From NCBI GenBank assembly GCA_964036155.1, contig OZ038423.1, positions 7,455,249-7,519,248 on the forward strand: a stretch of DNA of 64,000 nt, written 5' to 3'. The position numbers and the translations under genes are program-made. Below, one piece after another: positions 23,785-34,238 of the stretch (within the stretch, counting starts at the first letter, position 1; each line of letters begins with the position of its first letter). Source of the DNA: Diploscapter coronatus. Taxonomy: Eukaryota; Nematoda; Chromadorea; Rhabditida; Rhabditidae. The notes under the pieces are model-generated. The model had not been told where the DNA came from, did no database searches, and saw nothing but the letters and a program-made list of their open reading frames with translations.

Positions 23785-26700
23785 TTACGTTGGTTTGGGT
23801 GTGGCGACTTTGACGAACGTGGCAGAGGAGGAGAAGTAGTTGGAAGAGGAAGGGACCACGGCCCTCTCTGCGGCCGCATTAGGGTTCACGATCTCGATGC
23901 CCTGCACGGGAGTGAATGTGACAGAGGACACTGTGCCTGCCACCTGAAAGCGATTATGTCAGAAAAGCACTTTGAATAAATTTATGAGCATTTTCCCTTC
24001 AAACGAAGTACATTAATAGATTATTCTCCTGTGTAGTCAATTCATGGTTGAAGATCGAAATTTTCGATAGTGTTCCATTTGTTTTTCATTTTGCAGACAG
24101 CAAGTGTATTTCAATGAGAATCGTCGCAATAATTAAAAAACAAAGTAAAATCCTCCAACCTTGCTCCTGATAGAAGTGAGTCCCCCAGCCTGCGCTCTCT
24201 GCCTCTCCAGCTGTCTCTGGAGTTTCTGCGACATTCGCACTCGAGTTTTGCTGTCCACAACTCCTCTTCGAATGCTGCCACCTGCTGCATTGCCCGTTTT
24301 GACCTGAAAATGAGATGTATTTTTCCACAAATTGAACATTTTATCTGAAGTGTCTTGAAAACCATAAATCCTAGACTAAGGCGAAATTGAAAACAATGTT
24401 TCTTCTTGTATTTATCGCGATAACGTACCTGTCCTAGATCGAATCCGATGTTGTCTTGCATGACATCCTCTCCCAGTTCACCGAAATTCATTCTGTTCGC
24501 CTTCTTTCTCAGATCAGTCATTCCGAGACGCTCTTTCATTTTGCGGACTCGTCTTCCTGAAAATAAAGCAATGGTCGTCTGCTTTTCAGAATCACATAAA
24601 AGTCAATTCTAGGATGCAAGTATGAATTTCACTGAAAAATAGAAAAAAAAACGTTATAGAAAGATCGTTTGTCAAGATTATTGCAAGCAAAATGCAAACA
24701 AAACCAAACCGACCTCCTCTCTTCTTGCTGGCCTTGTCGAGCGGTTTCGGCAAAGCCTTCGTAGCCTTGACTGGAGGCGGTTCGAGCAACTTTTCCATTT
24801 TATGATGGATCTGAAACGAGAAGAAACGTGGTTTTCATTCCGAAAAAATATCCTCACCTCTTCCAGAAGTTTAGACCCGATATCTCCTTCTGGTGATTCG
24901 TGCAGAGCATCCACTCGAGCTGCCAAAGTTGCTTTCGCAGCCAGAATTTTCATCGCTTTTCTGAAATTGACATTTTCAGCTAAATTTTTGGAATAATGAT
25001 TTCATATTTGGGAGGTGAATGAGAAAAATAAAAAAATACCCTTTCAAATCAGGAGGCATGGCCTGGACAATTGGATGGTAGAAGATGAAGCCGTAGTGAC
25101 GATTCAGAGACGCAGAGGAGAAACCGGCCAGAGTCTTCTTCTGCTTTCCGAGCACCTGGAATACACGAAATGGGAATGAATAAAAACCTGCATCATAGAA
25201 TCATAGACAAGAGAAAATTTTATTTAAAGTTGGAATTATTTTAGAAAGGAAAAACCAACCTGTATGTTGCAAGCAGGCATCTTTGCGAGAGGGGCGAGGC
25301 CTCCAGCCTGAGAGACGAGCAGAGCCGTGGTGCCTGCGCCCAGAAGGGCAACCAGATTGGGGGCGATTAGGCTCATTCGCATTTCGATCAGCTGCTGCAT
25401 CGCACGGCGGTCCTGAAAAATGAACAATATCTTCCAAAAATCGAGTTTTTTCTTCTCAATTTGATAAAACTTAAAATTGTCCTATCCAGAAGAAAAATGT
25501 CTTAAAAAGTCTCTGATAAAATCAACTAGAGAAAATGACCTACAGCATAGAGTTTGTCAGCCAAATCGCAGGCCTCCATGACGGAGTTCAACTCGCTGAG
25601 TTCGAGAGGCTGTCCCTGAGTGGTGGACACAGTCACAGACACGACGATGCACGTGGCCGGGTTGAGGAATTGACCCAGCAGGTCCTGCAAATAGAAGGTA
25701 TATTGCTGAGTAAAATAATCAATAAATGTGACGGAGCAATTTTGAACTTGTCAAATAGGGTAATTTGAAAATATCTCTATCTCACAACTTGAGACAGTAT
25801 GCAAAAGTGAGAGAGACGATTTTCCGAAGATCTCGAACCTCACATACTATTTCGTAAAGTTGTGAAGTTGCGAGATTTGCGAATATCCGCCAAATAAAAA
25901 TCAAAATTTAGCAAGATCAAATAAATTATAGTCAAATTGGAGTTTTGGCTCGTTACTGGCCGATAAATAGGCGAAAATGTTTACCTTATTCTGCCCCTTG
26001 GTGCTGATATCATTGCCCATCAGCTGGACAGTGGCCAAGTACTCGAGAGGGGTGGGGACGAGAGTCTCCAACTCGGGAAATCGTTTCTCATACTTGTCGC
26101 GCACGAACTTGTGGATCACGTTGATCTCGCTGTCGATTTCAGCCACTAACTGAAAGCAATTTTTATGAGTACCCTACTGGTAAACTGATAAATTTCTAGC
26201 CAAAGATAAGTCTCGTTAACGAAAACTGTACATTAGCATACTTTCCAAGCCAAAAAGTAAAAAAACCTACTTCAGGGCTTTTTCTTCACATTTTCTAAAT
26301 TCGCAAAATCTGCCAAAGTTTTCTTCTATGAACAAAGCATAAAATGTTACCTTGGACAATTTGACGATTAGTTGATACTGAGGATCAGCCTCGAGTGGAG
26401 CAGTGACGACCACTTCATCAGTTCTCTCCAACTCCTTCTGCAGGGCCGATGTCAATTCCAGGTAGCTGAACAGGAATAATTTATTTGTAAACTTTTGAAA
26501 ATTTTGAAATGACGAGGTATATAGTTAGGAATAGGAAGGGGAATTAGCGAGTGTAGAAAAATAATCTCATCATCCAGTCATCTCGCTAATAACAAGTTGC
26601 CTATTTTTCCTATAAAAATCTTACTTTTGACTCTTGGAGAGTCTGGCGATATCGTGCACAGAGGAGTAGTCCTTCGTGTCCACCTGCTCTTCCGTAGCTT

Positions 26701-27079
26701 CCTCGATTTCCTCTTCTTTCACTGGCTGAAATCGGCAATTTTATTTCTGGAATTTTTTTAAAAATTTTCTTTTTTAGAATTTACTTTCAAGGAAATGCAA
26801 AATCGAGTTGAATTTTTCTTTATTCGTCTGTATGAAAGTACGAAATTTAGAATTTTCATCTCAAATACACAGAAAAATAGACTCGAAAAAAGATTTTTTC
26901 GAGCACAAAATCTAGAAATCCGATGGATTCTTTCAAAGAAAACTTTTCAGAACTGAAAAATATAATTTGACAAAGTTTCTTATTTTCAAGAAAAATGAAA
27001 AGCCCACTTCGAGAGCTTGCTCGATGTCATCAGTGTCATCCTCGTCAAAATCTGCCAGCAACTCATCGGCCAGAGACAT
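23785..27079 (-). CDS. PRPF31: PRPF31, U4/U6-U5 tri-snRNP splicing factor
   Basis: The ATG at 27079 begins MSLADELLADFDEDD, nearly the human PRPF31 start. Next come the NOSIC region (IHKFVRDKYEKRFPELETLV) and the Nop domain. The latter holds IAPNLVALLGAGTTALL, AGGLAPLAKMPACNIQVLG, KQKKTLAGFSSASLNRHYG and PIVQAMPPDLK, which in the human protein bind the U4 5' stem-loop and 15.5K. The C-terminal part matches PRP31_C: KKRGGR, MKERLGMTDLRKKANRMNFG, TFTPVQGIEIVNP and NYFSSSATFVKV, ending KPT at 23785. The total is about 500 residues, normal for the family. It has about 11 introns. It diverges from the syntaxin gene 298 bp away. Confidence 0.95.
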
Positions 27080-27376
27080 TTTTCACGCTAAATGATAAAA
27101 ACGGCTTTCGAAAACGGCAGAAAGTAAAAATAAAACGGGTTTTGTATTTCGGTGGCCGACTGTGAAAGCAGCAAACCAGTGTAAATGTATCACACTTTGT
27201 CTCTGACTAGCTTATTTTTCTTCGAGATTTTATCGATTTTTGCGTGTTTTTCTCGATTTTGATGTTGAAATTCTGTTGAGATTTCCTGGAATTGTAGTTT
27301 TGAAGAAAGTTAATTTCCACACTTTAGTGGGTAGTTGACCCGATAATTCGAGGAATCGAGCCAGTCAAAGCCGAAA
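27080..27376. promoter_or_regulatory. shared divergent promoter region
   Basis: Only 297 bp separate the PRPF31 and syntaxin start codons, which point away from each other. Both are housekeeping genes. A TTTAG acceptor sits 11 nt upstream of the PRPF31 ATG on the minus strand and could accept a spliced leader. No specific factor site is called. Confidence 0.6.
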
Positions 27377-29185
27377 ATGGATTTCAACCGAGAATTCGGA
27401 GAGAAGGACAACACCGTCATTTCCAACATCCAGGGCAACATCCAGAATCTCAGTCAGCAAGGTTAGAATAAGTTCTTGTTCCAAAAAAGTTACAGAAAAA
27501 CACGTGATTTTGAAGATGAAGCTTGTGATCGTGTTGTTTAGCAGTCTATTTACGACTTTTAAAGATAGAAAGTCATTTAAATCTCGGATTTTAGGCATTT
27601 TAGAAATCTAAGTGACTCGGTAGTAGAAGAAAAGATGAAATTCTCGACTTGTACAAATTTTTCAATTTTAGTGCAGCAACTGGAAGCATTCATTCCGCGT
27701 CTGACAGACAGCACAGAGGATGGCGAGAGAAGTAGGGAACAGTTCAACGAAGTAAAAGAGTTTTGAATGAGAAAGAGGAACAAATGATCGTCTTTCAGAT
27801 GGCACAGAGGGCCCAGACTCTGTCGAGAGAGACCAACAGACTCATGAGGAATCTCGTCGAGCTCAGCAATTCCAATGTACGCAATTTTATGCGCTCGTTT
27901 TAGAGTGAAGAAACTAGATCATTGTATCAGAAGAGCTTACTTACCAGGAATCACGATAATAAACTCGAATTTTCAAGAATTCATATTTTTCACCACGAAA
28001 GTCCAAATTACGATGATTTTAAGAGAGCGATGCGTGTCCATCGCGAGCGTCTGCAGAACGAATACATTCGAGTGCTCAACCAACTGCAGGCCGTGCAGAG
28101 GAAGGCCGCTCAGACTGAAAAAGCCAGCATTAAGCAGGTAGATTTTTTTAAATTTGATAAAAAAGAATAGAGCTGACAAGAATGGATTTTGAAATCTTCG
28201 AAGGCGAAAACTTCATAATGACAATTTCAACCAACCTACGAAGAAAGCTAATTATGTCTATTCGTAATAATACACTTTGAACTGAATATCATTCAGTACT
28301 ATTTTCAGGCTCGCGATGCAGTGATTCAAGACCAGGAAGCAGCCGCGTACAACGAGTCTGGCTACTTTGCCTCCAGGCCGCAGCAGCAGCAGAGCGCTCA
28401 GCAGCACATCAATTTGCAGGAGATCAAAGAGAGACAACAGGTTCGTCGGAGATTTTGAAACTTATGATAGAAGGAAAAGTAGACGAAATCGGGATTTCGA
28501 GCATCGAGTTTTTGCTACCAAATTCGAAAATGGCATTTAGAATTTCACAAAAACGCTATGAATTATGGGTATCTAAAAACGAAACTAATCGTTAGATTTG
28601 CAGGCCTTGCAACAGCTCGAGCAGGACATCGGGGATGTGAATCAGATCTTCGCTGAACTGGCGCGAATCGTCCACGAACAGGGCGATGTGGTCGACAGTA
28701 TCGAGGCCAACGTCGAGAATGCACAGATTCATGTTGAACAGGTTGGAATTTTTCTTTACTTTTTCAATTTGTTAGTACTTTTAAACATTCTGAATTCTCC
28801 TAGAAACAGGCGGGATGAAATTCTGGTATCGAAAATGATTCCAATTATGAATCATTATAAGTGGGAATTTAATCTTGAAAGTTAGAATGAAAAATGCAAT
28901 TTAGAACCATATCTGGTCTAAATTCGATTTTGCATATATAATTTTAGTTCCATCTCCTGAATTTTGAATTATCACTTTAGAAATTGTAAAATCATGAAGA
29001 ACAACATTGATTCTACTTGAGTTTCTCATTTCATTAATTTGCAGGGCGCAGTGAATGTGCAGCAGGCGGCGTACTACAACGCGAAGGCTCGTCAGAAGAA
29101 GTTGCTGCTGATAACCTTCTTCCTGCTGCTCGCCTTCATCATTGGACTCACCATCTACTTGTCCAGGTTTGCATCTTCATTTTAA
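27377..29185 (+). CDS. syntaxin-7/12-like Qa-SNARE
   Basis: Seven exons from ATG 27377 ([12 protein letters not shown]). The N-terminal Habc-type helices include [17 protein letters not shown] and [21 protein letters not shown] Gln-rich linker follows, then the Qa-SNARE motif [19 protein letters not shown] with the zero-layer Gln in [18 protein letters not shown]. The C terminus is a single membrane anchor, [20 protein letters not shown], with a short lumenal tail. The [17 protein letters not shown] block is that of syntaxin 7/12, the endosomal t-SNAREs. The frame runs past a possible donor at 29166 to give LSRFASSF and TAA at 29183-29185; splicing to a further exon is possible but none is seen. 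The acceptor before [11 protein letters not shown] (TTTTAAG) is weak. Confidence 0.92.
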
Positions 29186-30559
29186 CCACTTTATCATCAA
29201 ATCAAGTATCGATTTCGTTATGAAAAGTTATATAGTTCATAAGAAGTGAAACGGTTTTGCTATTACATGTCCGACTCATTTTTAGTGGCAATGATTGAGA
29301 GACAATAGTTTTGTGGCAACTGGAAATTATAAAACAAGACGATGAAATGGAATTGCAAAAGTATCCAAGACGTTTTTCCTGCCTGAACTCTACTGTTTTG
29401 TATATCATATTGCTTTGTAGTTTCAGAATAACTGTTTCTCTTATTTATTGAAATTAGTTGAAGGTTTTTATCAAAAATCTAAAAAAAGTAGTGGGAAAAG
29501 AAACTTTTATTAAATCAAAATAAGATCGAGGGGAAAGTGCGCGGTTCAGAAAATCGAATTCTGTCGCTTTGTCCGCAAAGGAGAACGGGGAAAATGCATC
29601 CATGTATGCGTGAATTAAAATGGTCTTTCAGATAAAAAGGCTCATACATTGAAATCAAAGATTGAATTATTCAATAGCATTTTCAGGTAAACTTCTGTTA
29701 ACTTCCCACAAGCATTTTTCGGATCCATACAAATATTCAAATTTTCACTTGCTATTCATCGTTCCATCATTTTTCGCAAGTCTATGACTTCCTTTTATCA
29801 AATTTATGTGCTCCACTCTCGAAAATGACATCAATCAATAGATAATTTATTTTCTCTACTTATCTTATCTTTTCTTTCTTGTATCATACTCTATTCATCA
29901 TCGGTTCTCTATGTACTTAATTTTGGTGGAAATTTTAGGCTTTTAAAATTTTGATTTTACTTTTCCTGCAAAAATACTTTATGATGAAAATCAAATTTTT
30001 ATCAGCCTTATTAAAATGTAAGAAAGACCTGGCATTCTTCTCCCAGATATAATTTGTGTAGTGATTGGATTCCAAAGTGAATTGAGAAAAGGGTTTAGAT
30101 CGGCGTGATTTATTTACAATACCGTTTTTGACACAAAAATACTATGTTTTATCGGATTTTATAATTTTTTCCTACTGTAAAAAGGATAGTTTCCTTCGAT
30201 CTGCGATTGAGAATTCATTGAATTTCATCATTTTTATTGAAGATTTTCAAAAGATCTATACATTTTCAGTGTCGTCGTCGTTTTAAAATATTTATTTTTG
30301 ATTGAAAAATAAAGTTTTACCAAAAATTAAATCGGTTGAACTTAATTCTCTATTTGACATGTTGCATTCGTTTTTATCCTGTCAAGTGAAAAAACATCTT
30401 TATAAAATAGCAAGACATTTATTACTACTAGTGGATCGAATTTTCCCAATACAACAGCGACAAATTGAATGAAATGAAGTAAATTTCTCGATTGTTTTCA
30501 GTTTGATCATTTCACTTCAACTTTCCGCTTCCACTGCTATTGATTCATTGTCAAACGTC
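29186..30559. other. intergenic AT-rich spacer
   Basis: About 1.4 kb with no exon-like block on either strand. It holds the 3' end of the syntaxin gene and the distal promoter of the next gene. Confidence 0.5.
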
Positions 30560-30693
30560 ACTCCTTGACTCATCTCGTTTCTCGGCACTCTCCCCGATTG
30601 CTCCACTCTCTCACTCTTTACCTCTTTCATCATTTCCAACCTAACAGCCTATTTCATGTTGTGCATTCCCTCCCCATCTCGTCATCGACTTCA
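30560..30693 (+). promoter_or_regulatory. CT-rich tract before the small secreted protein
   Basis: A pyrimidine-rich stretch (for example CACTCTCTCACTCTTTACC-like runs) abuts the ATG at 30694. It matches the tracts before HD-PTP-like, collagen and snRNA genes. The function is inferred from recurrence. Confidence 0.4.
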
Positions 30694-31928
30694 ATGAAAA
30701 TGCTTCGCCGTTCCATATTTTTCGTATTCATTTCGATCTCATTCGCTTGCATTGGTGGTAGGAATGTACGATCAGGTTAGTGGGGAAAATTTTCTTAGAA
30801 GTTTTTATTTATGCTATTTTTATAAATACATTGACTGACACACCCATTTTCCTTCTATCATCGATATTTCGGAGAAAGAATTGAATTGAATTTTTTTACC
30901 CTAGAATCTCACAAAATTTATTAGTTCAAAAATTAAATTTTTTCGCAATTCTTCTCTTAAAATGGGCAGTTTGTAGATGGAGAGTAATAGTGGAATAGTT
31001 CAACCAAGCAATGCCAATACTTCATTTTTCTGCACATTTCCTATCAATTTGTATTGCATTTCGTCATTTTCGTGTTATACCACTGCGCTATTTGCATGTT
31101 TCTCTCGAAATATCATAAAAAGTTTCACTACTATCTGTCAACAACCAAATAGACTAGATTCACGATAATTTTAGCGGATGATGCGTCGACAACAACCACA
31201 GAAAAGACGCTTCTTCCCGTGCAACACGTTCGGCAGGACTGGGATGGACAGCTGATTGCTGACAGGGACAAACAGGTCGACGAGGTGCAGAAGGAGGAGG
31301 CTGTCAAGAAAGCCTGCATTACGAGTAGGAATTAGTCATAATTAGACAAAATCACTTCCTACGTATCGCTCACGAAATATGAAATTTTCACAAACCACCT
31401 CTCCAATCTAAATGCGCAATTCTAGGTTTATCTTACGTATGCACCTAACCTTAGATGTCGACGCATTTCTTGACCGTCTAACGATCTTTCTATAAAATGT
31501 GATTAAATTTCCAAAAAATTACGCTCGTAACTTTAGATTTATAATTTTGACCAGGAGGTGTGCGGAATTTGAATTTTGAAGAATTCGGAATCGGAATTCC
31601 ATACACTCCTGATTTTTACATTTTCATCGAGAGCGAGGCAAAATTTCAAATCCGTTTCAAATCGGATTTTGATATTCCAAAATACCGACCCGGCATAAAG
31701 ATAGTTCTCATCATACTTCAAGATCTTCAATTTATTTCTTTAGAAGAAGAAGCAGCAGCGATGGGACTAGATCAGAGTGGAGGATTCGGCGACAATCAGG
31801 CTGCCGGCAACGAGACAACCACCTTGAAGAATGGATTCGTATTCAACGACACAACGCCTTTCAATGGAACGGAAGTCGTTGAAGAAGTCGCCCAGCTCAA
31901 AATATACAAACCTCTCTGTGACGACTAG
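30694..31928 (+). CDS. small secreted acidic protein, unknown family
   Basis: Three exons: 30694-30776, about 31175-31321 and about 31742-31928. The N terminus MKMLRRSIFFVFISISFAC is a signal peptide. The mature part, about 120 residues, has a Thr run (DASTTTTEKTLLP) and a charged helix (QVDEVQKEEAVKKAC). Two or three N-glycosylation sequons (NETT, NDTT, NGTE) lie in the last exon, which ends IYKPLCDD. Joins are in phase with canonical sites. The cysteine count is low (about two in the mature chain), so it is not a Cys-knot toxin type. I do not recognise the family; extracellular localisation is the only inference I would make. Confidence 0.6.
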
Positions 31929-32394
31929 AGAATGTCGAGTTATTTCTGCATTAACACAAATAACACACAGACCGAGCGGGTCAAAATATTAACTCTCAAC
32001 TCTAGTTCAACTGATGAAACTTGGAATAAGCCATATTGGTTTCGGAATCTCTTCGAAAGCTGTCATAATTCTAAATCTAAAACAATTGTCGATTTTATCA
32101 CTTCTTGCTCATCTCTTCGGTAAAAACAACTTAGCCTCGGGTATCCATGCATTTCCTTTGAAAGATTCGCTAGTTCTTGTCGTCTAACAAACTTGGTGTC
32201 ACACTAAGGAAAACTAGGGATAAAATAAACATGTTCCTATTCTAAAAATCATGTACTGTAAACGATGCCTCAAACGTCAGCACAATAATTTTTTTCTTCA
32301 ACAAACTCATATCATTGTCGCTGTTTCGAATGTTGACATAGTCTTGAAAAAACGAACACACGAACACTTGCACCTGTGTCGCATTGTTCTGCAC
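31929..32394. other. 3' UTR and spacer before U2
   Basis: No coding exon seen. An AATAAA at about 32224 is a plausible poly(A) signal for the upstream gene. Confidence 0.45.
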
Positions 32395-32576
32395 TCGACC
32401 GATGACTCATCGCCACCGGCTCTGTTCTTTCCATCACTCTTTCCCCTTTCCCGCCCAAGTTTCTATTTCTCTGGCCATTTTCGTATTCCTTCCCCTCACA
32501 ATGAGGAATATTTCAACCAACACATCTAGCATATTCCTTCAAAAGCGAATATTACTCCGATTTTCCAGAAGCAAGT
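32395..32576 (+). promoter_or_regulatory. upstream region of the U2 snRNA gene
   Basis: A CT-rich tract at about 32400-32500 is followed by about 75 bp of ordinary sequence up to the U2 5' end. The proximal sequence element of nematode snRNA genes should fall at about -60, near 32515-32540. I cannot assign it with confidence by eye. Confidence 0.4.
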
Positions 32577-32773
32577 ATCGCTTCTCGGCCTATGGCTAAG
32601 ATCAAAGTGTAGTAACTGTTCTTATCGAATTAACCTTCGATATCTCCCCAATTGGGGAGAATAAGGTTATTTGATTTTTGGAGGCTTGATCGGAACCGGG
32701 GCTTGCTCCGACCGATCACGGGTCGTTCCAGCGTGGCACTAGAGCTGGACACGGCCCACACCCCAAAATGGGG
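32577..32773 (+). ncRNA. U2 spliceosomal snRNA
   Basis: The 5' end ATCGCTTCTCGGCCTATGGC and then TAAGATCAAAGTGTAGTA match U2. The branch-site recognition GTAGTA is at 32609-32614, followed by ACTGTTCTTATCG; most U2 RNAs I know have TCTG here. Stem-loop II (TCCCCAATTGGGGA) is followed by the Sm site GATTTTTGG at 32673-32681 and stem-loop III with the conserved GGGGCTTGCTCC loop. The 3' stem-loop includes CACGGGTCGTTCCAGCGTGG. The order and spacing agree with C. elegans U2. The 3' end is approximate. It binds intron branch sites and, with U1 just downstream, serves pre-mRNA splicing. Confidence 0.93.
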
Positions 32774-33024
32774 TGAATATGAAGCTGAAGAGATAAAGAA
32801 AAGGAAAAACACAGGCGTGTGAAGGATGAAATTCCGGTATTAAAATTTTCAAACCTGGAAACCCGTGTCGAATACGTAATGTCGTTCATCCTGTTATGCA
32901 GATTCATAAACATGCACATTATTATTATTCAGATATGCTAATTTCATATTTTCGTTAGTCTATACTTGATTGAAGAAAAAATCAATTTTCTTTTCAATCT
33001 ACTGGCAAAGTGACTGTGACTATT

Positions 33025-33168
33025 CTTCTCTTTTACTTTTATGCACTTTTTCTTCCCCGCTTTCGAAAGTGTCTAGCCATCTTTCCTCCCTATTCTATTA
33101 TACTCTACTCAATGCGGTCCAGGATAATCTCAATCACTTCCCATTTCTCCCCCTTGCCAGCGACTCAT
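33025..33168 (+). promoter_or_regulatory. CT-rich upstream region of the U1 snRNA gene
   Basis: The tract runs almost to the U1 5' end and contains TCTTCTCTTTTAC, TCTTCCCCGC and CCATTTCTCCCCC runs. It parallels the region before U2. Both presumably include the SNAPc-bound proximal element, which I could not pinpoint by eye. Confidence 0.4.
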
Positions 33169-33328
33169 AAACTTACCTGGTCGGGAGACACCGCGATCAA
33201 GAAGGCGGTTATCTGTGGCGAGGCCTGGGCATTGCACTTCGGTCTGGGCTGACCTGCACGGCAGCTCCGAGTTGGGGTTCGCTGACGACTAAATTTTTGA
33301 GTGAGGGACTGCGTTCGCGCGGGCCTGA
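33169..33328 (+). ncRNA. U1 spliceosomal snRNA
   Basis: It begins AAACTTACCTGG, complementary to 5' splice sites. Next comes stem-loop I with GATCAAGAAGGCGG, then GGCGAGGCCTGGGCATTGCA with the U1A-type loop motif ATTGCAC. The Sm site AAATTTTTGA is at 33291-33300, and the final stem-loop holds GGGACTGCGTTCGCGC. All conserved blocks occur in order over about 160 nt, the normal length. The 5' splice-site-pairing end is intact, so I see no sign of a pseudogene. It lies about 400 bp downstream of U2 on the same strand; each is expected to have its own promoter. Confidence 0.93.
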
Positions 33329-34238
33329 TATATGACTATAAATATCTAGGTACCCTGACAGAGCTATGTAAAGAATATGGCGATCATGATGCTGATATTC
33401 TAGATGCTATGATTCCCGACCGAATAATACACGCTTATGGACGACGCTGCACTCCCTCGTAAGAAGTTCTGCAAGTTATTTCTCGCGGATGCACAATATT
33501 CATATTTTATTGTCAATAATTTGTGCAACAAGAATATGTCCATCTTTAATGTCAAAATTTTGTATTTTAGATTTTATTGGCATTCGGTTGAAAAGAAAGA
33601 ATTAATAATGAATTTGATGGTTCAGACAAGAATAAATTCATCAACATTTTCAGGAATTACTTCTATATTTGTCTCAACATACCCATAACAGTTGGTGATC
33701 AGCAAAAGGAATTTAGAAATTTCGCTTTTTAGCTGAAATAGAATAATTTTTTGAAAACAATTCTTGGTCAAACTTCATCAAAAGTTGATCTGTTCTCTGG
33801 ATCTTCATACCAGCATTGCTTCATGAGTTTGTACCAGAAAGTTGTATTCCTAATCTTTTGCAGGAAGATAAGAAAATCGATATTTCATCGAGGCATAAAT
33901 TAGGTTTTGAAAGTCGATTTCCACTCTGGGCTTGGGCTCAAGTTCAGTTTACAATACTTGTAAGTTCAATTATAAGGGGTATAAGTTGAGTGGGTCCGAG
34001 CCCTGAGGATAGTCAATATAATCTTGCATTCTTCATATCAAGAACAAATGTGTTGCTAATCGGAAAATAATCCCTAAATTATGACGCTTCGCCTGAAAAT
34101 CTATTCATAATCGGTGTAATGAAAATTTTACATCATTTATTGAGTGCATATTTATATAAGGTATTCAATGTGAATAAATTAGTTATTTAAAAAATACTTC
34201 TGTTAGATTATTTATCAGGACTATTTGGATTGCTCAAC
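33329..34238. other. spacer with a short coding-like frame after U1
   Basis: An open frame at about 33349-33471 reads GTLTELCKEYGDHDADIL and then IPDRIIHAYGRRCTPS before a stop. Its composition is protein-like, but no start, splice partner or family is seen. It could be an exon remnant. The rest is AT-rich and empty. Confidence 0.3.
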
